Source: Bacillus sp. FJAT-27225 (GTDB taxonomy: Bacteria > Bacillota > Bacilli > Bacillales > Cytobacillaceae). From it: a stretch of DNA of 64,000 bases. The stretch lies in NCBI RefSeq assembly GCF_001685025.1, contig NZ_MAYU01000022.1, forward strand, positions 372,001-436,000, in the 5' to 3' direction. The notes beneath the pieces are model-generated. The model saw only the letters and a list, made by a program, of their open reading frames with translations, had not been told where the DNA came from and searched no databases. Below, in pieces: positions 18,705 through 26,052 of this stretch. Position 1 is the first letter of the stretch. The number at the start of each line of letters is the position of its first letter. The position numbers were made by a program, and so were the translations under genes.

Positions 18705-18729
18705 GATTAAATATTGATGTAAAGGGTAG
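18705..18729 (+). promoter_or_regulatory. SigB-like promoter of ydaG
   Basis: GATTAA, 13-nt spacer, GGGTAG, close to the SigB consensus GTTTAA-N13/14-GGGTAT. B. subtilis ydaG is known as a SigB general stress gene, which supports the call. Confidence 0.5.
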
Positions 18730-18761
18730 TATACCTTTGTATACATTAATGAGGTGATATA

Positions 18762-19250
18762 ATGTCTAATATAATCAAACAAGAAGAAATGGAAACCTTA
18801 AGAGAGTTAATTAAAGACGTAGATACCGCCATGCTGACTACGGTTACTGAAGAAGGACTTGTTTCTCGTCCCATGAAAACACAAGAGGTAGAGTTTGATG
18901 GTGACTTATGGTTTTTTACCAAAAAAGAGACGAATAAATATGAAGAAATTTTACATGATCAAGAAGTTAATGTCGCATATGCAGGTAAATCGTATGTTTC
19001 AGTCCGTGGAAGAGCGGAAATCGTTCAGGATTTAAACAAGAAAAAGGAATTGTGGAGCAAAGCATACGAGAAAATTATGCAAACTTCCTATGATGATCCT
19101 AATGTTGTCTTGATAAAGGTAAAAGCGGAAGCTGCGGAATATTGGGAAACAGGTAATTTTACGAAAAAAATCGCCTTTTTCTACAAACGGATGACAGGGC
19201 AAAGTGGTAAATCGGCAGAAGTCAATGAAACTGTTGAACTGAAAGAATAA
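18762..19250 (+). CDS. ydaG: General stress protein 26-like FMN-binding split-barrel protein
   Basis: A 162-aa pyridoxamine-5'-phosphate oxidase-like protein. Family features are MLTTVTEEGLVSRPM, DLWFFTKKETNKYEEI and VNVAYAGKSYVSVRGRAEI, matching B. subtilis YdaG (general stress protein 26). The fold usually binds FMN or F420, but the reaction is unknown. A GAGGTGA ribosome site and a SigB-like promoter are upstream. Confidence 0.88.
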   Translation: MSNIIKQEEMETLRELIKDVDTAMLTTVTEEGLVSRPMKTQEVEFDGDLWFFTKKETNKYEEILHDQEVNVAYAGKSYVSVRGRAEIVQDLNKKKELWSKAYEKIMQTSYDDPNVVLIKVKAEAAEYWETGNFTKKIAFFYKRMTGQSGKSAEVNETVELKE

Positions 19251-19285
19251 GGTAACAAGCTGTTTTTTTGTTATGTCATTTAAAT

Positions 19286-19327
19286 GAGGGTATCCCATGT
19301 TAAAAAACATGGGACACCCTCTTTTTC
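19286..19327 (+). terminator. Strong terminator between ydaG and bmrD
   Basis: Stem GAGGGTATCCCATGTT / AACATGGGACACCCTC followed by T5. It lies between convergent genes. Confidence 0.88.
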
Positions 19328-19329
19328 TA

Positions 19330-21345
19330 TTACCCCGCTAAATTCCCTTTTCCCAGCTGAAGCTGATACATTTGATAGTAGCGGCCTTTTTGTTCCATCA
19401 GGTCGTCATGGTTGCCTTTTTCAACTATCTCGCCCTTATCCAGAACAAGGATTTGATCTGCGTTGCGGATTGTCGAGAGGCGATGGGCGATGATAAACGT
19501 GGTTCTGCCCTTTTTCAGTACCTCCATCGCTTCCTGGATAATCGCTTCAGTTTCGCTATCGATACTTGACGTCGCTTCATCAAGAATCAGGATGGCGGGA
19601 TCGAAGGAAAGCGCACGTGCAAATGAAATAAGCTGCCGCTGCCCGCTTGAGAACGTCGAGCCTTTTTCAGTCACCGCGGAATCATATCCGTTTTCAAGAT
19701 TTTTAAAGATTTCGTCAGCGCCGACATCTTTAAGCGCTTTTTCAACCCGTTCACGGGAAATCGAGGGGTCGCCAAGGCTGACATTTGAAGCAATCGTACC
19801 TGTAAACAGGTACGGATCTTGAAGGACGATTCCCATTTGCCGGCGCAATGAGTTTCTGGAAATATGTTTAACATCTATACCGTCAATGGTAATCGCACCT
19901 TTCTGGCAATCATAAAACCTAAAGAGCAGATTCATGATTGAGCTTTTGCCAGAGCCAGTATGGCCGACAAGAGCAACCGTTTCTCCAGGCCGGGCTTCAA
20001 AATTGATATTTTTCAAAACCCACTCGCCTTCCTTATACGCAAAGGAGACATTGTCAAAGCGGACGTTCCCGTTGTACCTTTCAAGCTCGGTGCCCCGTTC
20101 CTCTTCCTCGGGTTCATCCATCAGCTGGAACACCCTTTCGCCTGCAACGAGCGCCTGCTCAAGGTTCGCCTGCTGGTTGACCATGCCGACAACCGGCTCG
20201 AATAGCCTGTTAATGTAATCGACAAAAGCGTAGAGCATCCCGAGCGAAATCGCGGACGATGCTTCCAGTGATTCGCCTCCAAAGTACCAGATGAACACGA
20301 CAAAGACGATGTTGCGAAGTACATTGACAAGATTGAAGGATGTCAGCGAGTTGAGGTTCAGCATTTTATTTTGGTTTCGGAAATGGTCCTCATTCAATTT
20401 TTCAAAATCGGCAATTGATTCCTTCTCGCGCCCGAAGGCCTGTATCACGTTCATGCCCTGGATCGACTCATTGACCATCGCGTTGATTTCACTGTTCCGC
20501 GATCGGATTTTATGGTTGTACCGGGATGCAAACTTCCGGTATATCACCATCCAGGCGTAAAGGATTGGCAGGAGCAGCAACGTAATCGCTGCCAGGTTTG
20601 GATTCAGAATAAATAAAGCGATGTAAATCCCAATTATATATATTCCGCCTGTAAAAAAGGTCGAGAGCACGGTTACATACAACTCCCGGACAGCCTCTGT
20701 ATCATTGGTAATACGGGCGACAATTTTTCCGGCAGGCAAATTATCAAAAAAACTCACAGGCAATTTTTGAATCCTGGCATACACATCTTCACGCATTTTC
20801 TGGATAACCCGGTTTGCCGACTTTTGCAGCATGTAGCGCTGCCAGTACTGGAAAAATGCCGAAACTACCGCCAACCCGAAATATAGTGCCAAGAGCCAAA
20901 CAATACCCGGCAATTCGGGGGCTGAAAACCGCATGACGTCTCCTGCGGACAGAGCGGTTGCGGGATAGTTTTTTTCGATATCCCCATTTTTAATCGTTAA
21001 CGTCCCATTGCTGTAACTCCGATCGCCGTCAGCATCTACTTCTTCTCCTACAAAAACAAATCCGGTTCCTGCCTGGAAGATTTCAGCAGGGGCGCCTTTT
21101 GTTTCACCTTCGTTAAAATAAATGTCCCGCTTATAATACGTGCCATCATATTCGACAGCTTTATCTCCCTGTTCCGTTTCATGCCAGACCGATTCGATGC
21201 CAAGGATATGAATATCAATGACCCGCTTGGCAATAAACGGCCCAGCGAGGTCAGCCGCTGCAGAAAAAGTAAGTAAAACCAAGGCCCCCGCTATGATCGA
21301 TTTGAATTGAAGCGCATAATGATATAATCGTTTTCCTGTGGTCAT
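19330..21345 (-). CDS. bmrD: BmrD-type half of a heterodimeric multidrug ABC exporter
   Basis: 671 aa with an N-terminal transmembrane domain and a C-terminal nucleotide-binding domain (Walker A GHTGSGKSS, signature FSSGQRQLISFARAL, Walker B ILILDEATSSIDSE). Between the first two spans is an insertion of about 100 residues (about 45-150), matching the extracellular domain of BmrD/YheH. It overlaps the stop of bmrC by 4 nt. BmrC/BmrD export drugs such as Hoechst 33342 in B. subtilis. The consensus ATPase site carries Glu after Walker B, as expected for the subunit that hydrolyses ATP. Confidence 0.93.
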   Translation of the reverse strand: MTTGKRLYHYALQFKSIIAGALVLLTFSAAADLAGPFIAKRVIDIHILGIESVWHETEQGDKAVEYDGTYYKRDIYFNEGETKGAPAEIFQAGTGFVFVGEEVDADGDRSYSNGTLTIKNGDIEKNYPATALSAGDVMRFSAPELPGIVWLLALYFGLAVVSAFFQYWQRYMLQKSANRVIQKMREDVYARIQKLPVSFFDNLPAGKIVARITNDTEAVRELYVTVLSTFFTGGIYIIGIYIALFILNPNLAAITLLLLPILYAWMVIYRKFASRYNHKIRSRNSEINAMVNESIQGMNVIQAFGREKESIADFEKLNEDHFRNQNKMLNLNSLTSFNLVNVLRNIVFVVFIWYFGGESLEASSAISLGMLYAFVDYINRLFEPVVGMVNQQANLEQALVAGERVFQLMDEPEEEERGTELERYNGNVRFDNVSFAYKEGEWVLKNINFEARPGETVALVGHTGSGKSSIMNLLFRFYDCQKGAITIDGIDVKHISRNSLRRQMGIVLQDPYLFTGTIASNVSLGDPSISRERVEKALKDVGADEIFKNLENGYDSAVTEKGSTFSSGQRQLISFARALSFDPAILILDEATSSIDSETEAIIQEAMEVLKKGRTTFIIAHRLSTIRNADQILVLDKGEIVEKGNHDDLMEQKGRYYQMYQLQLGKGNLAG

Positions 21346-23099
21346 ATCGACACCCCCTCCTCCGCAGCTGTTTCTGCCTGCTGGCGCTCATACTGCTCCC
21401 TGTACCAGCCGCCCTTGGCCATCAATTCCTCATGCGTTCCCTCTTCGATGATTTTTCCTTCTTCGAGAACAATAATCCGGTCAGCATGCATGACAGCCGA
21501 CATTCTATGGGTTGTAATAACAGTCGTCTTGCCAGCCCGATCCGTACGGATATTTTCAATGATTTTTTGTTCTGTTTTCGCATCAACCGCCGAGAGTGAA
21601 TCATCAAGGATCAGGATTTCAGGGTCTTTGATAAGTGCCCTGGCAATCGAAATCCTTTGTTTTTGCCCGCCGGACAAGGAGACACCTTTTTCGCCAACAA
21701 GAGTTTCAAGCCCCTCTGGAAGGTTTTCCAAATCACTTCTGAAAGCGGCTGAATCAATCGCCTGCTGGAGCTCCTCCTCACCGGCATTCCGGTTTCCGAA
21801 CAGGATGTTTTCACGGATACTCCTTGAGAACAGAACATGGTCCTGAGGAACATAACCAATCCAGTTCCGGATCCCTTCTAGCGGCTGATCCTCGATAGGT
21901 ACATCGGCAATTGAAATCGTTCCGCTTCCGGCCGGATATTCACGAAGAAGCTGCTTGATGAATGTTGTTTTGCCGCTGCCAGTTTTGCCGACGACACCAA
22001 GCGTTTCACCCTGGTTCAGTTTCACATTGATATCCTGAAGGTTATCCTGGGCGGAGCTAGGGTACCTGAACGTCACCTCGTCATAGTGAATGGTTTCAGG
22101 AGAGCCCACAGTGAGAGGAACTTCAGGGTCCTTTACATCTTCCTTATAAGCAAGTGTCTCCTGGACCCTGCCAAGAGAGGCATTACCCCTTTGCATTATG
22201 TTAATCAACTCGCCTATTGCCAGCATTGGCCATATCAGCATCCCAAGATACACATTGAAGGAAACCAGGTCGCCAAGGGTAATCTGCTGGCTGAAAACAA
22301 GCTTTGCGCCGTAGCCAAGCCCGATGACATAGCTGACTCCAATCAATATCTTGATTGTTGGCTGAAACAGCGAATCGATTCTGGATACAGCCACATTTTT
22401 TGCAAAAAGATCTTCGGTTTGGGCATGGAATCGCTTGATTTCTTCTTGTTCCTGTACGTAAGCACGAATGACGCGTGTTCCCGCGATTGATTCAAGCACC
22501 TTGTCATTCAATTCGCCAAAAGCGTCCTGCGCCTTTACGAAACGGGTATGGATCCGCTTTCCATACAAATTCACCAAAAGGGCCATAATCGGTAAGGGTA
22601 TAATCGACATTAGCGTCAGTTCCCAACTGATTGTAAAGCCCATCGTTAACAATATCGTCAGCATCCAGACCGACGAATCGATCATCGTCAGAATCCCGAA
22701 TCCCGCTGTCATCGAAATCGCCTTGATATCGTTTGTTGCCCTGGCCATTAAATCGCCAGTCCTGTTTTTCTCATAAAATGTCGGTGTCATTCTGAGTAAA
22801 TGATTCATAAAATTGCTTCGCAGCTGCCGTTCAACAAGGAATGCAGCGCCAAACAGCAAGTAATGCCAAATGTAGGTGACGGTATAAGAAAGAACTGTAA
22901 TGACTGCCAACCCTAATACGAGCTGGAGGATTAGTTCCTTTGACATCGCTCCTTTTTGAATCGTGTCAATCGCCATCCCAAGAAGCCTTGGCGGCAGAAT
23001 GTCAATCAAGCCGGCAAGGATTAACAGCGCAATCGCGATTGTATACCGCCGCCAATTTTCTTTAAAAAACCAGCCCAACTTTTTTAAAACTGAAAACAT
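21342..23099 (-). CDS. bmrC: BmrC-type half of a heterodimeric multidrug ABC exporter
   Basis: 585 aa, same length as B. subtilis YheI/BmrC. Six membrane spans precede a nucleotide-binding domain with Walker A GKTGSGKTT, signature LSGGQKQRISIARALI and Walker B ILILDDSLSAVD. Asp replaces the catalytic Glu after Walker B, marking the degenerate site of an asymmetric exporter that pairs with BmrD. It is first in the operon and lies behind a leader peptide and attenuator. Confidence 0.93.
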   Translation of the reverse strand: MFSVLKKLGWFFKENWRRYTIAIALLILAGLIDILPPRLLGMAIDTIQKGAMSKELILQLVLGLAVITVLSYTVTYIWHYLLFGAAFLVERQLRSNFMNHLLRMTPTFYEKNRTGDLMARATNDIKAISMTAGFGILTMIDSSVWMLTILLTMGFTISWELTLMSIIPLPIMALLVNLYGKRIHTRFVKAQDAFGELNDKVLESIAGTRVIRAYVQEQEEIKRFHAQTEDLFAKNVAVSRIDSLFQPTIKILIGVSYVIGLGYGAKLVFSQQITLGDLVSFNVYLGMLIWPMLAIGELINIMQRGNASLGRVQETLAYKEDVKDPEVPLTVGSPETIHYDEVTFRYPSSAQDNLQDINVKLNQGETLGVVGKTGSGKTTFIKQLLREYPAGSGTISIADVPIEDQPLEGIRNWIGYVPQDHVLFSRSIRENILFGNRNAGEEELQQAIDSAAFRSDLENLPEGLETLVGEKGVSLSGGQKQRISIARALIKDPEILILDDSLSAVDAKTEQKIIENIRTDRAGKTTVITTHRMSAVMHADRIIVLEEGKIIEEGTHEELMAKGGWYREQYERQQAETAAEEGVSI

Positions 23100-23142
23100 A
23101 GTACCACTCCCCTTGTTTACGCATCCAACCCCTTAAAGACGC

Positions 23143-23175
23143 AAAAAGGACATACCGCAGCAAAGCGATATGTCC
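23143..23175 (-). terminator. Attenuator terminator upstream of bmrC
   Basis: Stem GGACATATCGC / GCGGTATGTCC with T5, placed between the leader ORF and bmrC on the minus strand. A second helix, GTGCG-TTTTAA-CGCGCAC, lies between it and the leader ORF. Confidence 0.85.
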
Positions 23176-23240
23176 CGAATTTCATTTTGAAGCTTGGAGA
23201 CAAACCATGTCGTGCGCGTTAAAACGCACTGGCCCGTCTG

Positions 23241-23330
23241 TTATTTTTCACCTAATTGTGAGGAAAACAGAGATAGAGTGCGCTTCTTTCGATATTCAGC
23301 TGTTTGAAGATGACCAATCATTCTGAGCAT
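23241..23330 (-). CDS. BmrB-like leader peptide (29 aa)
   Basis: A short ORF starting MLRMIGHLQTAEYRKKRT and ending SSQLGEK, with a strong AAAAGGAGG 8-9 nt upstream. It is followed by alternative helices and an intrinsic terminator before bmrC. In B. subtilis bmrCD expression is controlled by translation of a leader ORF (bmrB) and attenuation; this arrangement is equivalent, though the peptide is shorter than BmrB and I see no sequence match. The cluster RKKR contains Arg/Lys-x-Arg/Lys motifs that can cause ribosome arrest with macrolides (inference). Confidence 0.75.
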   Translation of the reverse strand: MLRMIGHLQTAEYRKKRTLSLFSSQLGEK

Positions 23331-23388
23331 GACGCGCCCTCCTTTTCCTTTTTGTTAACCGGTCGGGTCCGGCCTTTTCTACTTTGTA

Positions 23389-23418
23389 AGGGTATCACCG
23401 GTACTAGCTACTTGTCAA
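23389..23418 (-). promoter_or_regulatory. SigA-like promoter of the bmr leader
   Basis: A perfect -35 TTGACA (23413-23418) is followed after 18 nt by TACCCT, a poor -10. Long spacing and weak -10 suggest an activator or low basal activity. Confidence 0.45.
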
Positions 23419-23455
23419 TTTAATTTTCCAGATTAGGATTTATTTTCTAAAAACT

Positions 23456-24628
23456 TCATTCAAATGTGCCCTTCACGATTGCTTTTCCGTTTTCCACCAT
23501 CATCCTGCCCATCGCAAATACGTCCTTGATGGTCAGGTCCTCTTTATTAAGCAAGACAAGGTCTGCGTCCTTTCCTTCAGCAATCATTCCTTTACGGTTA
23601 AGCTTTAAAATAGATGCCGGGTTTTGCGTAATAACTCTGAGGGCAACCTCGATTGGAATGCCTTCCTGCATAATTGCAGCCCGAACTTCTTCAAAAAGTG
23701 TTGAAACCTTGCCTATTTTTAAACCGAGCAGTTCTCCAAATTCATCAAAATCAGGCAGGCTAGCCTGGCCATCAGACGTGAAGGTAATTTGTGAGATATC
23801 GATATGCTGATCCAGCATCCTCCTTAACCCAACCGAGCATTTTACTTCCCCTTCATCAAAAAACTTTGGCACTGAGCTAGTAGTAAAATCCACATAGCCA
23901 CCCTTTTTTGCAAAACGGATTCCCGCTTCAAACAAGTGCTGACTCCTATTCATATGAGTCGGATAAAATTGCCTGATTGGGATATCGGTTTTTTCGACAA
24001 CCTCATCGATCACTTTAAGATGATCATAACTGTCTCCGACATGGATATTCACGATTCCTGCTTTTCCGGACAACAGGCCGCCAATCCTTGCAGCAGAAGC
24101 GATTTTTGCCATTTCTTCCGCGGTCGGTTGTGAGGAACGGTGATCAGCAATCGCTACCTCCCCGGCTCCAATAATTTTATCAATCAAAATGATATCGTCC
24201 TCTATTTTTCCGGTAAGGGTTTTTAGAGGAACCTGATAGGAGCCGGTATGGACGTAACACGTGATCCCTTCTTCATCCAGCGCACGAGCCTTTGCAATCA
24301 AGTTAGTCATTGTCCGTGTTGTGCCATCTGTCCCAAGGACACCGATAACAGTCGTAACCCCTGCAAGAGTCGCATCTGTGAGTTTAAGCTCGGGTGTGCG
24401 GGTGCGGTAACTGCCTTCGCCGCCTCCTCCCGTAATATGTACATGCGAATCAATAAAGCCCGGGACAATATATTTTCCTTCAGCATCAACCACTTCCACT
24501 TTTGCAAACCGTTCCGGGACTTGAATGTCTTCGGATATCCAGCCAATCCGGGAATCAATAAGCAATAAATCTTTTTTACCAAGATAATGCGGTGCGTATA
24601 ATTCACCATTCTTAATGAGAGTTAACAT
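23456..24628 (-). CDS. iadA: Isoaspartyl dipeptidase (beta-aspartyl peptidase)
   Basis: A 390-aa amidohydrolase of the IadA family, hydrolysing beta-aspartyl dipeptides formed by protein ageing. Metal ligands are in GFIDSHVHITGGGGEGS (HxH), with IVNIHVGDS, QFYPTHMNRS and the terminal Asp in TFTSDGQASLPDFDE. C-terminal NPASILKLNRKGMIAEGKDADLVLLN is the usual amidohydrolase cap. Length matches E. coli IadA (about 390). Confidence 0.93.
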   Translation of the reverse strand: MLTLIKNGELYAPHYLGKKDLLLIDSRIGWISEDIQVPERFAKVEVVDAEGKYIVPGFIDSHVHITGGGGEGSYRTRTPELKLTDATLAGVTTVIGVLGTDGTTRTMTNLIAKARALDEEGITCYVHTGSYQVPLKTLTGKIEDDIILIDKIIGAGEVAIADHRSSQPTAEEMAKIASAARIGGLLSGKAGIVNIHVGDSYDHLKVIDEVVEKTDIPIRQFYPTHMNRSQHLFEAGIRFAKKGGYVDFTTSSVPKFFDEGEVKCSVGLRRMLDQHIDISQITFTSDGQASLPDFDEFGELLGLKIGKVSTLFEEVRAAIMQEGIPIEVALRVITQNPASILKLNRKGMIAEGKDADLVLLNKEDLTIKDVFAMGRMMVENGKAIVKGTFE

Positions 24629-24791
24629 ATAAAAATCCTCCCTTTCCGTTTTCCATTATTAACTATACCCATTTACTACTTGGGCTTGCAAATGGGCGAA
24701 TTGTGAAAGCTTGCCAGGTTTAAAAGTGAGTGGCCTGTGGGTAAAAGAACACTACAACACACATATAGGATTTAAGACAAAAGGAGAATGT

Positions 24792-25118
24792 ATGATGAAA
24801 GAAATTATGAGTGCAAATGTTATTATTCTAAATAAATTCAATATGAAGAAGATGCTTGAAATTTATCAAACTGCGAAGCAATTCAAGGGCTCCACTTATC
24901 TATATTGCCGCCACCGTGCAGTTGATGCAGAAAATTTACCAAAGCTCGTTTCCTTCCTGCTCACATTGGAGTCCGGCAGCATGGTTAAAATTATTGCTGA
25001 AGGCGAAGACGTATCAAAACATCTTGATGGTATTCAATCAATTTGTACTTCCGATATTTCACTTATGCAAAAAAGCAAGAAGCATTTCCTGAATACAAGC
25101 GAAACATTCCAAATCTAG
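24792..25118 (+). CDS. HPr-like protein lacking the phosphorylatable His
   Basis: 108 aa. The C-terminal half resembles PTS HPr: DAENLPKLVSFLLTLESGSM then VKIIAEGEDVSKHLDGIQSI (compare G-xx-v-x-i-x-aeGeDa in HPr). The N-terminal region where HPr has GxHARPA reads ILNKFNMKKMLEIYQ, so His-15 and Arg-17 are absent. It therefore cannot be a phosphocarrier by the normal route; a regulatory HPr-like role is possible. AAAGGAG is upstream of the ATG. A small membrane protein gene follows. Confidence 0.65.
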   Translation: MMKEIMSANVIILNKFNMKKMLEIYQTAKQFKGSTYLYCRHRAVDAENLPKLVSFLLTLESGSMVKIIAEGEDVSKHLDGIQSICTSDISLMQKSKKHFLNTSETFQI

Positions 25119-25149
25119 GGTTCCCCTTTAAGGAAGCGAGGTGTGAAGG

Positions 25150-25299
25150 ATGGAAGAAAGGCGCAATGTCGAAGTGAGAAAAGAGAAGCATTCAGATAGT
25201 TCCCGAGTTGGAAGCACCTTCATCAAGTATGCCGCATACCTCATTATCTTCTTCGGGGTTCTCTGGTTTTTGATTAACTACATTATGCCAATGTTCTAA
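25150..25299 (+). CDS. Small single-span membrane protein (49 aa)
   Basis: Starts MEERRNVEVRKEKHSDSSRV and has one span, YAAYLIIFFGVLWFLINYIM, near the C-terminus. GAGG lies 8 nt upstream and a terminator follows the stop directly. It is 31 nt downstream of the HPr-like gene and probably co-transcribed. Not recognised. Confidence 0.7.
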   Translation: MEERRNVEVRKEKHSDSSRVGSTFIKYAAYLIIFFGVLWFLINYIMPMF

Positions 25300-25324
25300 A
25301 ACAGGGTGAATGCCCTGTTTTTTG
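25299..25324 (+). terminator. Terminator after the 49-aa ORF
   Basis: AAACAGGG / CCCTGTTT with T6. Confidence 0.88.
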
Positions 25325-25379
25325 TTTACTAAAAGATTGGTTTTCTACTATATAAAAAGAACTTGATTAAGGTACACTG

Positions 25380-25756
25380 CTGTTGATCTTCGTTCCACAA
25401 AGGAAAGCCCCCTGAATAATCATCGCAGAGACAGGCGACTTTTGCCTGTCGCGAGGCACTTTGCTTTCCGTGGGGCGGGCGGTGAGCCTGTCTACCTGCG
25501 GCTCCTAGCTCCTCGAGGTCGCTTCGGTCCTTCAGCTGAAGTCAAAAATCGACTTCTGCTTCAGGCCCCCCACAAGAGTAAGCTTCGAAAGCATAGACAT
25601 CGCACGAAGAAAATGCGTTTTTTGCATTTTCGAGGAGCGCTTGTCGGAGCTGGGCAGTCGCCTCGGTTTTCTTTCTCCTCGGCGTAAACGCCTGTGGGGT
25701 CTCACCTGTCCCACTGCTCCCACAGGAGTCTTCGTGCCTTCTACTCCATTCAACAG
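25380..25756. mobile_element. G+C-rich MITE-like repeat element, copy 1 (with internal insertion)
   Basis: Ends in inverted CTGTTGA / TCAACAG. Internal blocks GCTTTCCGTGGGGCGGGCGG and GCCTGTGGGGTCTCACCTG, then CCCACAGGAGTCTTCGTGCC, match the element at 60381-60565, but here they are separated by about 180 extra bases. No transposase is encoded. It lies in the 728-bp gene-free gap before the P-type ATPase. Confidence 0.6.
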
Positions 25757-25812
25757 AACGAGATTCATTAGTTCGTTTTATATTATAGTTGATTTCCATT
25801 CAACTAATGGAT

Positions 25813-25965
25813 TTCTATTAATTACTTTGTCTTAGAAATTTCCCCTGCAAAGTTCTAAGTATTTTTATTAGTTACTTTGTTACAAATTTTTTCATTACAA
25901 AGTCACTTAGACCCTCTATTAATGACTTTGCCACAATTTTTTTCTATGTACAGTCCCTTAGAACT
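25813..25965. repeat. Three imperfect tandem repeats, about 50-nt period
   Basis: Units begin TTCTATTAATTACTTTG (25813), TTTTATTAGTTACTTTG (25864) and CTCTATTAATGACTTTG (25914). Each contains a second conserved block (CAAAGT/ACAGTC...CTTAGA) near its end. Confidence 0.75.
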
Positions 25966-25996
25966 TCTACTTCTAATTGTCCTTAAAATTCACAAA

Positions 25997-26050
25997 GAAA
26001 AAACGGTTATATGCCTCCTCTGCGGGTTGCATATAACCGTCTTTTTTTTT
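25997..26050. terminator. Bidirectional terminator, serves the P-type ATPase gene
   Basis: Perfect 12-bp stem ACGGTTATATGC / GCATATAACCGT with A6 before and T9 after. Confidence 0.9.
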
Positions 26051-26052
26051 AC

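Noticed and set aside
25442-25835. Several overlapping ORFs on both strands in the G+C-rich element
   Set aside because: They follow from low stop frequency in the repeat; no ribosome sites and no protein-like sequence.
25813-25965. CRISPR array (three ~50-nt units)
   Set aside because: Repeats are imperfect over the whole unit, without separate constant repeat and unique spacer parts.
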